20,764 bases of DNA from DASPKT01 sp035627915 (lineage in GTDB: Bacteria; Pseudomonadota; Alphaproteobacteria; Azospirillales; Azospirillaceae). The notes beneath the pieces are model-generated. The model did no database searches, was not told the origin of the DNA, and saw nothing but the letters and a program-made list of their open reading frames with translations. The stretch covers positions 1 to 20,764 of the forward strand of contig DASPKT010000421.1 of NCBI GenBank assembly GCA_035627915.1, read 5' to 3'. The position numbers and the translations under genes are program-made. Positions 13,173 to 20,764 of the stretch are shown here, piece by piece; position 1 is the stretch's first letter, and each line of letters starts with the position of its first letter.

Positions 13173-14464
13173 CCGGCGCCCAAGCGGATGGAGACGGAGA
13201 GCGCGTGCGCCTGCAGCCCCTCGGCCTCGGCCAGCGCCACCGCGGCCGGGCCGATGGCGGCCAGCGAGGCGGCGTCGCAGCCGACCAGCGTCGTGCGCTT
13301 CATGAAGTCCAGCACGTTGAGGCCGGAGGAGAAGCGGGCGCTGCGCGCCGTCGGCAGCACGTGGTTGGGCCCCGCGACATAGTCGCCGATGGACTCCGGC
13401 GTGTGGCGGCCGAGGAAGATGGCCCCGGCGTTGCGCACCCGCGCCGCCAGCGCGTCCGGGTCGGCGACGGCCAGCTCCAGGTGCTCCGGCGCCAGCCGGT
13501 CCACCAGGGCGGGCGCCTCCTCCAGGCTGCGGACCAGGATGACGGCGCCGTGGGCGTTCCAGCTCTCCGCCGCGATCTCCGCCCGGGGCAGCGTCCGCAG
13601 GTGCGCCTCCACCGCCGCCGCCACGCGGTCGGCGAAGCCGGCGTCGTCGGTGATCAGGATGGACTGGGCCGAGGTGTCGTGCTCCGCCTGCGACAGGAGG
13701 TCGGCGGCGATCCAGGCGGGGTCGTTGGCGCCGTCGGCGACGACCAGGATCTCCGAGGGGCCGGCGATCATGTCGATGCCGACGGTGCCGAAGACCTGCC
13801 GCTTGGCCGCGGCGACGAAGGCGTTGCCGGGCCCGACGATCTTGTCCGCCGGCCGGATCGTCTCCGTCCCGTAGGCCAGCGCCGCGACCGCCTGGGCGCC
13901 GCCGACGCGGTAGATCTCGTCCACCCCGGCGACGCGGGCGGCGGCCAGCACCAGCGGGTTCAGCTTCCCGTCCGGCGTCGGCACCACCATGGCGACCCGC
14001 TCCACCCCCGCCACCTTGGCCGGCAGCGCGTTCATCAGGACGGAGCTGGGATATGCGGCGGTGCCGCCGGGGACATAGAGGCCGACGGCGCCGACCGGCG
14101 TCCAGCGGGCCCCCAGCCGCACGCCCTGGGCATCCGTGTAGGACAGCGCCTCGGGCGCCTGGCGGCGGTGGAACGCCTCGATGCGCGACGCCGCGGTGCG
14201 CAGCGCCTCCAGCACGCCGTCGCCGCAGGCGGCCAGCGCCGCATCCACCTCGGCCGCGGTGACGCGCAGCCGGTCGGCGGTCAGCTCCAGCCGGTCCCAG
14301 CGCCTGGTGTACTCCAGCAGGGCGGCGTCGCCGCGGGCGCGCACGTCGGAGAGGACGGCGGCGACGGCGGCGGCCACGTCCTCCTGCACCTCGCGCTTGG
14401 CGCCCAGCAGCCCGCGGAAGGCGGCCTCGAAGCCGGGATCGGATGTGGACAGCCTAAGCGGCAC
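13169..14464 (-). CDS. hisD: Histidinol dehydrogenase
   Basis: The product catalyses the last two steps of histidine synthesis, oxidising histidinol to histidine with NAD and zinc. It has 431 residues, the usual length. Visible zinc or catalytic residues are Gln259 and His262 in SQAEHD, Glu327/His328 in APEHLE, Asp361 in IGDYVAGPNHVLPT and His420 in LQAHALSV. GLYVPGGTAAYPSSVLMNA (128-146) and IVGPGNAFVAAAKRQVFG (209-226) are family blocks. The start is GTG at 14464, preceded by a GAGG Shine-Dalgarno. It overlaps the hisG stop by 11 bases. UPF0262 overlaps at the 3' end. Confidence 0.97.
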   Translation of the reverse strand: MPLRLSTSDPGFEAAFRGLLGAKREVQEDVAAAVAAVLSDVRARGDAALLEYTRRWDRLELTADRLRVTAAEVDAALAACGDGVLEALRTAASRIEAFHRRQAPEALSYTDAQGVRLGARWTPVGAVGLYVPGGTAAYPSSVLMNALPAKVAGVERVAMVVPTPDGKLNPLVLAAARVAGVDEIYRVGGAQAVAALAYGTETIRPADKIVGPGNAFVAAAKRQVFGTVGIDMIAGPSEILVVADGANDPAWIAADLLSQAEHDTSAQSILITDDAGFADRVAAAVEAHLRTLPRAEIAAESWNAHGAVILVRSLEEAPALVDRLAPEHLELAVADPDALAARVRNAGAIFLGRHTPESIGDYVAGPNHVLPTARSARFSSGLNVLDFMKRTTLVGCDAASLAAIGPAAVALAEAEGLQAHALSVSIRLGAG

Positions 14465-15128
14465 GGGCGACCTCGTCGCGGAAACGGTCGATCCAGCCCT
14501 GGATCTCGGGATGGCGGGTCTTGAAGGCGGCGCGGTTCACCACGAGGCGCGAGGTGACGTCGGCGATGTGCTCGATCTCCACCAGCCCGTTGGCCTTCAG
14601 CGTGGCCCCGCTCGACACCAGGTCGACGATGCGCTGGCAGAGGCCCAGCGACGGCGCCAGCTCCATGGCGCCGTTCAGCTTGATGCACTCCGCCTGGACG
14701 CCGCGCTTGGCGAAGTGGCGGCGGGTGATCTCCGGGTACTTGGTGGCGACGCGGACGTGGCTCCAGCGTTGCGGGTCGTCCTTCGCCACCATCTCCACCG
14801 GCTCCGCCACCGAGATGCGGCACTTGCCGATGCCGAGGTCCAGCGGCGAGTAGAGCTCGGGATAGTCGAACTCCATCAGCACGTCGTTGCCGCACACCCC
14901 CAGCTGCGCCGCCCCGAAGGCGACGAAGGTCGCCACGTCGAAGGAGCGGACGCGGATGATCTCCAGGAACGGCAGGTTGGTGGCGAAGCGCAGCGCCCGG
15001 CTCTTCGGGTCGTCAAAGGCCGGCTCCGGCACGATCCCGGCGCCGCGCAGCAGCGGCCGCAGCTCGTCCAGGATGCGGCCCTTGGGCAGGGCCAGCACCA
15101 GGAGCTCGTTGGCGGACGCGTCGGGCAT
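14454..15128 (-). CDS. hisG: ATP phosphoribosyltransferase, short form (HisG-S)
   Basis: The product catalyses the first step of histidine synthesis, joining ATP and PRPP. It has 224 residues from the ATG at 15128: LVLALPKGRILDELRPLL near the start, RSFDVATFVAFGAAQLGVCG in the middle, and the PRPP-binding region IVDLVSSGATLKANGLVEIE (about 168-187). It ends without the C-terminal ACT-like regulatory domain of the long form (about 300 residues). Short HisG enzymes need the HisZ partner for activity and feedback control, and no hisZ is in the window. A GTG at 15134 in the same frame is an alternative start, but the GGAG site runs into it. hisD follows with an 11-base overlap. Confidence 0.96.
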   Translation of the reverse strand: MPDASANELLVLALPKGRILDELRPLLRGAGIVPEPAFDDPKSRALRFATNLPFLEIIRVRSFDVATFVAFGAAQLGVCGNDVLMEFDYPELYSPLDLGIGKCRISVAEPVEMVAKDDPQRWSHVRVATKYPEITRRHFAKRGVQAECIKLNGAMELAPSLGLCQRIVDLVSSGATLKANGLVEIEHIADVTSRLVVNRAAFKTRHPEIQGWIDRFRDEVARAA

Positions 15129-15133
15129 GCTCA

Positions 15134-15137
15134 CTCC
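15134..15137 (-). promoter_or_regulatory. Shine-Dalgarno that decides the hisG start
   Basis: GGAG lies 5 bases before the ATG at 15128. Its last G is the first base of the alternative GTG (15134), so only the ATG has usable spacing. Confidence 0.55.
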
Positions 15138-15250
15138 GGCGGGGCTGCGGGCGGTCCGGAGGCGCCCTGGCGGGCACGCCCCGACGGTCTCCCGGCTGCG
15201 CGGCCCGCCGGTCCCCGCGGCCGGCCCGACTTAATTGGCACGGGACGCGG

Positions 15251-15757
15251 CTAACGTCCAGCCGCGGGAGGGACGGTCAGGGTGTCGGCGGCGTCATGGC
15301 AGGGCCGCAGCACGGTCGGCCAAGCCTCGCCCAGGTCCTCCAGCCGGCAGTCCAGCGCCGACACGGTCAGCTTCACGCAGGCGCCGCCGGCGAAGTGCAG
15401 CAGCACCGTCCCCTGCCCCGCCGGCTCCACCGCCAGGACGGACAGCATCTGCGTGCGGTCCTTCAGGTTCAGCGACCGGCAGCAGACATGGTCCACGCCC
15501 TCGAAGCGGACGGCGCAGTTGATCCGCTCGTACGGCGCCTCCACGTCGGGCGTCGGCCCGTCGCCGTTGGCGGCCCGCGGAGCCGGCGGCTCGCGGTCCG
15601 CCTCCTCCCAGCGGAAGCGGTTGGCGATCATGACGAAGCGCCGTTCCGCCGGCTGGTAGCCCATGTCGCAGATCGGCACGATGGCGTCCTGCAGCACCGC
15701 CGACAGGACGCGCAGGTCCTCCTCGTCTCGTGCCTTCAGTCTCAACAGGCCGGTCAT
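15251..15757 (-). CDS. DUF2948 family protein
   Basis: This 168-residue protein belongs to the uncharacterised family DUF2948, recognised from position and blocks such as LLRLKARDEEDLRVLSAVLQ, DAIVPICDMGYQPAERRFVM, IANRFRWEE and HFAGGACVKLTVSALDCRLE. It is probably cytoplasmic, with no signal or membrane segment. A Pro/Ala-rich loop lies near 57-72. The ATG at 15757 gives the full family start. It precedes hisG by 122 bp and follows the MFS gene by 97 bp on the same strand. In other alphaproteobacteria (from memory) it is next to murA, from which it is separated here by the padR-MFS pair. The function is unknown. Confidence 0.88.
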   Translation of the reverse strand: MTGLLRLKARDEEDLRVLSAVLQDAIVPICDMGYQPAERRFVMIANRFRWEEADREPPAPRAANGDGPTPDVEAPYERINCAVRFEGVDHVCCRSLNLKDRTQMLSVLAVEPAGQGTVLLHFAGGACVKLTVSALDCRLEDLGEAWPTVLRPCHDAADTLTVPPAAGR

Positions 15758-15834
15758 TGTCTATGCCCCTGGTAAGCTACGTGATCCAACGGGGCGCCTG
15801 CCCGCGCCCCCACCGGTTCATCTAGGGACGGACA

Positions 15835-15853
15835 CCCCCTCCGGTCCAGGGGG
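15835..15853 (-). terminator. Short hairpin just after the MFS stop codon
   Basis: CCCCCT and AGGGGG pair around a 7-base loop, starting 1 base after the MFS stop. No T-tract follows, so this is at best a weak terminator of the padR-MFS unit. Confidence 0.25.
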
Positions 15854-15854
15854 C

Positions 15855-17153
15855 TCATACGTTCGGGCGCACGCCGGCGTCGCTCACGCCACGGATCGTC
15901 GGGCTCAGCAGCCCCAGGAGCGCCAGGGCCGTCAGCACGGCGCCGCCGCCCGCGAACAGGGTGCCGAGGCCGAGGTCGCGCAGCAGGTACCCCGTCAGCG
16001 CCGCGGAGACCGGGCCCACGCCCATGAAGATGAACATGAACAGGCTCATGGCGCGGCCCAGCATGGCGGGCGGCACCCGGCGCTGCATCCAGGTGAAGAC
16101 CACGACCTGGATGAAGCCGGCCAGCAGGCCCAGCGGCACCATCAGCAGCGCCCCCTGCCACGTCGCCGTCACCAGCGCCAGCAGCGCCACCAGAGCGCCC
16201 GCCACGGCGTCCACCGTCAGCACCGTCAGCCCCAGCGTGCCCACCCTGAGCCCCGGCAGCATGCCGGACAGGACCATGCCGGCCAGCGTGCCCGCCCCGT
16301 GCGCGGCCATCAGGACGCCGAGGCCCGCGGCGCCGTCGCCGAGGCGCCCCTCCGCCAGGACGGGGATGGCGACCTGCATCGGCCCGCCGATGAAGAAGGT
16401 CGTGGCGGCGAAGTAGAGGCAGAGCATGCGCAGGGCCCGGTCCCGCCAGAAGTGCCGCAGGCCCTCGGCGATGGCGGCCAGGACCGGTTCCGGCGGGCGT
16501 GCCGGCCCCGGCAGCGGCGTCTCCGCCACCCGCGCCAGCGTCCAGGCGGAGACGGCGAAGCTGACCGCGTCGGCCAGGAAGGCGATGCCCAGCCCCTTGG
16601 CCCCCGCCACGTCGCCGCGCTGGGCGTCGCCGAACAGCGCCACCAGCAGGCCCGCCGCCAGCGGCCCCGCCATGACGGTCAGCTGGCGGGTGCCCATGAA
16701 CAAGCCGTTGGCGGGGCCGAGCAGGGCCGGCGGCAGGGTGCGCGGGATGATCGCGGTGCCGGCCGGCACGCTGAAGGCGGTGGCGAGGCCGATGGCGACG
16801 GCGATCGGGTAGACCATCCACATCTCCAGCCGGCCGCCCAGCACCAGTGCCGCCAGCAGGCCCAGCAGGACCGTGTTGACGTGCTTGGTCAGCATCAGCA
16901 CGCGCTTGGGCGAGAAGCGGTCGGTGAGCGCGCCGCCCAGCAGGATGAAGACCGCGCGCGGCACGCTGATGGCCGCCAGCACCAGGCCCATGGCGCCGGG
17001 GTCGCCGGTCAGCTTCAGCACCAGCCAGGGCAGCGCCACCAGGGTGAACTGGTCGCCCAGCATGTTCACCACCCCGCCGGCGTACAGCCAGCGGAAGTTC
17101 CGGTCGGCGAACGGGCCCGCCCGCCCGAACCCCTCAGCCCCGGCCGCCGCCAT
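15855..17153 (-). CDS. MFS transporter, drug/macrolide efflux type
   Basis: This 432-residue inner-membrane proton-driven transporter has about twelve hydrophobic segments in two halves. After FADRNFRWLYAGGVVNMLGD and ALPWLVLKLTGDP comes the MFS loop 2-3 signature in the form GGALTDRFSPKRVLMLT (about 73-89). The second half includes GVLMAAHGAGTLAGMVLSGM and TWMQRRVPPAMLGRAMSLFM, the latter matching the repeated loop typical of DHA3/MefA/EntS-like exporters. The ATG at 17153 lies inside the end of padR (20-base overlap), with AGAAGG directly upstream, so expression is coupled to the regulator. It is probably the target of PadR autoregulation and exports a small toxic or signalling compound. 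The substrate cannot be inferred. Confidence 0.9.
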   Translation of the reverse strand: MAAAGAEGFGRAGPFADRNFRWLYAGGVVNMLGDQFTLVALPWLVLKLTGDPGAMGLVLAAISVPRAVFILLGGALTDRFSPKRVLMLTKHVNTVLLGLLAALVLGGRLEMWMVYPIAVAIGLATAFSVPAGTAIIPRTLPPALLGPANGLFMGTRQLTVMAGPLAAGLLVALFGDAQRGDVAGAKGLGIAFLADAVSFAVSAWTLARVAETPLPGPARPPEPVLAAIAEGLRHFWRDRALRMLCLYFAATTFFIGGPMQVAIPVLAEGRLGDGAAGLGVLMAAHGAGTLAGMVLSGMLPGLRVGTLGLTVLTVDAVAGALVALLALVTATWQGALLMVPLGLLAGFIQVVVFTWMQRRVPPAMLGRAMSLFMFIFMGVGPVSAALTGYLLRDLGLGTLFAGGGAVLTALALLGLLSPTIRGVSDAGVRPNV

Positions 17154-17763
17154 CGCCCTTCTCCCCCAGCAGGTGCGCCAGTTCCGGCGGCACCATGCCG
17201 CGGGCCCGCACCCCCTCCATGTCGCTGTCGCGCACCCGGCCGGCGGCGACGTCGTCGCGCAGCCGCTCCAGCCAGCGCGCCTCGACCTCCCCGTGCTCGA
17301 TCGCGTGCTCCAGGATGTAGCGGTTGCCGGTCCCCAGCACGCCCTCCAGGTGCGCCCCCAGCATCCGCAGCGCCGCCAGCCCGGTCCGGCAGGCGTCGAT
17401 GCGCGCCTGGATCAGCTCCGCGAACCCGTCCAGCTCGACCAAGCCGAGGAACAGCAGCGCCGGGTAGTAGGGATGCTTGGGATGGCCGGGGTCGGCGAAG
17501 CGTTCCAGCATCAGCTCGCGGAAGCGGGCGCGGCCACGGTCGGTCAGCCCGTAGATCGTGCGGCTGCCGCCGCGGGCCACCCGCTCCTCCCCGCGCACCT
17601 CGATGCAGCCGTCCTTCGCGAGCTGCTTGACCGCGTAGTAGAGCGTGCCGGTGTCCAGCTCCATGAGCCGGTCCACCATGCCCGCCTGGATCCGGCGCCT
17701 GATCTCGTAGGGATGGAAGTCGCCGCGGTGCAGGACGCCCAGGATGATGAGGTCGGCTTTCAT
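17134..17763 (-). CDS. PadR family transcriptional regulator
   Basis: This 209-residue regulator has an N-terminal PadR winged helix at residues about 3-78: LIILGVLHRGDFHPYEIRRR, then LDTGTLYYAVKQLAKDGCIE, then RTIYGLTDRGRARF. The helical C-terminal dimerisation region (about 100-180, FLGLVELDGFAELIQARIDA) is of the longer PadR-s2/VirR type. PadR proteins usually repress an adjacent efflux or detoxification gene and are released by small phenolic or drug-like ligands. Here the adjacent gene is the MFS exporter, overlapping by 20 bases. The ATG at 17763 has no Shine-Dalgarno, and an AT-rich 18-base palindrome overlaps it, which suggests autoregulation and perhaps a leaderless or very short-leader transcript. 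Confidence 0.93.
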   Translation of the reverse strand: MKADLIILGVLHRGDFHPYEIRRRIQAGMVDRLMELDTGTLYYAVKQLAKDGCIEVRGEERVARGGSRTIYGLTDRGRARFRELMLERFADPGHPKHPYYPALLFLGLVELDGFAELIQARIDACRTGLAALRMLGAHLEGVLGTGNRYILEHAIEHGEVEARWLERLRDDVAAGRVRDSDMEGVRARGMVPPELAHLLGEKGDGGGRG

Positions 17764-17779
17764 AGTTCAATTAAACTAT
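17762..17779 (-). promoter_or_regulatory. Palindromic PadR operator / promoter overlapping the padR start
   Basis: ATAGTTCAATTAAACTAT on the plus strand is a near-perfect inverted repeat (16 of 18 positions symmetric). It starts two bases inside the padR start codon. A second small palindrome, CGAATTCG, follows at 17781-17788. On the minus strand the site contains TATAGT and TTTAAT, either of which could serve as a -10 box, and TTGCCA lies 14 bases further upstream of TATAGT. The site is the most AT-rich stretch in its neighbourhood. Binding by this PadR is inferred from position and symmetry. Confidence 0.6.
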
Positions 17780-17834
17780 ACGAATTCGACCTAATGGCAA
17801 GCCCCGCCGGCACCTGGGATCCCCGGAAACGCGA

Positions 17835-17861
17835 ACGGCCGCTGCGCGGGGCAGCGGCCGT
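17835..17861 (-). terminator. Terminator-like hairpin after murA
   Basis: A perfect 11-bp stem (ACGGCCGCTGC / GCAGCGGCCGT) encloses a 5-base loop, 31 bases after the murA stop. On the minus strand it is followed by TTCGCGTTTCC, a weak T-rich run. It would separate murA transcription from padR-MFS. Confidence 0.6.
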
Positions 17862-17892
17862 CCTCCGGAGGCGCGGGCGGGAGCCCGGTGCC

Positions 17893-19194
<1,302 letters not shown>

Positions 19195-19317
19195 GGGTTC
19201 GGTTCTTTGCCTGGAATTGGTCTTGGGCACGGGGGCCGGAGGGGCCGGTGCCGGATGGTGCTGGGAAAGCGTGTCGAAACTGTTGCCGCGGCCGGGCGCG
19301 GCGGTGACGAATCGGGG

Positions 19318-19872
19318 TCAGAGGCGCGGCAGGGTGACGCCCTGCTGGCGCATGTACTTGCCGGCGCGGTCGGCGTAGGAGACCTCACACGGGGTGGCGC
19401 CCTGCAGGAACAGGAACTGGCACAGCCCCTCGTTGGCGTAGACCTTGGCCGGCAGCGGCGTGGTGTTGGAGATCTCCAGCGTCACGTGCCCTTCCCACTC
19501 CGGCTCCAGCGGCGTGACGTTCACGATCAGGCCGCAGCGGGCGTAGGTGGACTTGCCCAGGCACACCACCAGCACGTCGCGGGGCACGCGGAAATACTCC
19601 ACCGTGCGGGCCAGCGCGAAGCTGTTGGGCGGGATGACGCAGACGTCGGTCTCGCGGTCGACGAAGCTGGTGGCGTCGAACTTCTTGGGGTCGACGATGG
19701 CGTTGTCGATGTTCGTGAAGATCTTGAACTCGGGCGCCACGCGGGCGTCGTAGCCGTAGGAGGACAGGCCGTAGGAGATCACGCCCTCGCGCTTCTGCGC
19801 CTCGACGAACGGCTCGATCATGCCGCGGGTCTGGGCCATCTCGCGGATCCAGGTGTCCGGCATGATCGGCAT
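19318..19872 (-). CDS. dcd: dCTP deaminase
   Basis: The product deaminates dCTP to dUTP, feeding dTTP synthesis. It has 184 residues, close to the usual 185-195. The block VVCLGKSTYARCGLIVNVTP (about 102-121) contains the GKSTYARCG phosphate-binding motif, and catalytic Glu133 is in GHVTLEISNTTPLP. The start MPIMPDTWI at 19872 has GGAG 10 bases upstream. The second ATG (19863) has none. It is 123 bp upstream of murA on the same strand. It groups with the mono-functional enzymes, by length and by the need for a separate dUTPase, though I cannot exclude bifunctionality. Confidence 0.96.
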   Translation of the reverse strand: MPIMPDTWIREMAQTRGMIEPFVEAQKREGVISYGLSSYGYDARVAPEFKIFTNIDNAIVDPKKFDATSFVDRETDVCVIPPNSFALARTVEYFRVPRDVLVVCLGKSTYARCGLIVNVTPLEPEWEGHVTLEISNTTPLPAKVYANEGLCQFLFLQGATPCEVSYADRAGKYMRQQGVTLPRL

Positions 19873-19966
19873 GGGCGTCGGCTCCGTGGCAGGCCGGCGG
19901 CGGCCGGCGGAAAATGGGTGGATCGCCGCTTGTAGCCCAGCCCCCGCCCGCCCACAAGCGCGCGGG

Positions 19967-20764
19967 TCAGTTAGCTCCGGCGGACAGGTCCGCGACCAGC
20001 TCCGCCAGGGCGAGGCAGGAGGTCAGGCCGGGCGATTCGATGCCGTAGAGGCAGACCAGGCCGGGCACGCCGTGCCCGCGCGGGCCCTGGACCGTGAAGT
20101 CGGCGTCGGCCGTCCCGGCCGGCACCGTCTTCGGCCGGATGCCGGCATAGGCCGGCGCCAGCGCGCCGTCCGGCAGGCCCGGCCAGTAGCGCCTGATGGC
20201 GGCATAGAACCGGTCGGCGCGGGCGGGATCGACCCGGTAGTCCACCGACTCGACCCATTCCACGTCCGGCCCGAAGCGCGCCTGGCCCGCCAGGTCCAGC
20301 GTCAGGTGCACCCCCAGCCCGCCCGGCTCCGGCACCGGGTAGACCAGCCGTCCGAAGGGGCTGCGCCCCTGCAGCGCGTAGTAGTTGCCCTTGGCGAGGT
20401 GGAGCGGCGGCACGCACTCCGGGGGCAACCCGCCGATGCGGATGGACAGCGCCTGGGCCCCCAGACCGGCGGCGTTGACCACCAGGCGCGCCCGCAGGGT
20501 GACCGGGTCGGCGCCGCCGACCGCCAGCTCCACCCCGCCCGCCACCGCGCGGCCGGACAGGACGGGGCTGTTCAGCACCAGGGTGGCCCCGTGCGCCTCC
20601 GCCTCGGCCAGCAGCGCCAGCATCAGCCCGTGGCTGTCGACGATGCCGGTGGAGGGCGACAGCAGCGCCGCGGTGCAGGAAAGCGCCGGCTCCATCGCCA
20701 GCGCCTCCGCCGCCGTCAGCGGGCGCAGGTCGGTGACGCCGTTGGCGGCGGCGCGCGCGGCGAT
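19967..20764 (-). CDS. FAD-dependent oxidoreductase, L-2-hydroxyglutarate dehydrogenase-like (partial, 5' end off the window)
   Basis: The 265 C-terminal residues of a DAO-fold flavoprotein are visible; the frame is open to the right edge, so the N-terminal GxGxxG FAD motif is missing. Visible parts are NGVTDLRPLTAAEALAMEPA, then CTAALLSPSTGIVDSHGLML, the FAD-contacting VVNAAGLGAQAL, AKGNYYALQG, and a C-terminal AYAGIRPKTV, then GLVCLYGIESPGLTSCLALA. STGIVDSH, AGIRPK and GIESPGLTS are characteristic of the L2HGDH/LhgO group, which oxidises L-2-hydroxyglutarate to 2-oxoglutarate. The substrate in this branch is inferred and may differ. It is 94 bp upstream of dcd on the same strand. Confidence 0.85.
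   Translation of the reverse strand: MAARAAANGVTDLRPLTAAEALAMEPALSCTAALLSPSTGIVDSHGLMLALLAEAEAHGATLVLNSPVLSGRAVAGGVELAVGGADPVTLRARLVVNAAGLGAQALSIRIGGLPPECVPPLHLAKGNYYALQGRSPFGRLVYPVPEPGGLGVHLTLDLAGQARFGPDVEWVESVDYRVDPARADRFYAAIRRYWPGLPDGALAPAYAGIRPKTVPAGTADADFTVQGPRGHGVPGLVCLYGIESPGLTSCLALAELVADLSAGAN

Noticed and set aside
15663..17630. A 655-codon plus-strand frame
   Set aside because: It is antisense to the MFS and padR genes and made of His/Gln/Arg low-complexity sequence.
19893..19908. GC-rich palindrome upstream of dcd
   Set aside because: It is built from the GGCCGGCGG repeat common in DNA of this composition and has no T-tract or known partner.

Overview
The window is about 20.8 kb of very GC-rich chromosomal DNA with tightly packed, mostly minus-strand genes. 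The strongest clue to its origin is the minus-strand run murA ... DUF2948 - hisG - hisD - UPF0262 - low-molecular-weight phosphatase - infA - maf - rng - yacG - tRNA-Phe. From memory this is an alphaproteobacterial housekeeping order. With the GC content it suggests a Rhodospirillales-type bacterium (Azospirillum/Rhodocista-like). The genus is an inference.

Layout. At 1-1230 (minus) is the 5' part of a MacA/HlyD-type efflux adaptor that runs off the left edge. At 1426-4052 (plus) a membrane-anchored GT2 polyprenyl-phosphate glycosyltransferase is followed directly by a GT-C (GT39/ArnT-like) glycosyltransferase, a likely donor-maker/transferase pair for envelope glycosylation. Converging on it are an AsmA-family protein (4063-6030), a BRCT + MerR-like + TPR protein (6125-7318) and a stand-alone LigD polymerase-domain protein (7505-8521), all on the minus strand. 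At about 8636-9612 is a lower-GC islet with one secreted hypothetical protein. It is bounded by tRNA-Phe(GAA) on one side and by an imperfect direct repeat of that tRNA's 3' end on the other.

From 9754 to 15757 comes the housekeeping run: yacG, rng, maf, infA, phosphatase, UPF0262, hisD, hisG, DUF2948. Many junctions overlap or nearly touch (ATGA at maf/rng and hisD/UPF0262), so translation is probably coupled. A padR-MFS efflux cassette (15855-17763), with its own palindromic operator and isolated from murA by a strong hairpin, sits between DUF2948 and murA (17893-19194). dcd (19318-19872) and the C-terminal part of an L-2-hydroxyglutarate-dehydrogenase-like FAD oxidoreductase (19967 to the right edge) close the window.

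No CRISPR array, insertion sequence, integrase or rRNA is visible, and no gene-free stretch exceeds 300 bases. Most of the window is ordinary chromosome. The least ordinary parts are the tRNA-Phe islet, the BRCT-HTH-TPR protein and the padR operator that overlaps its own start codon.
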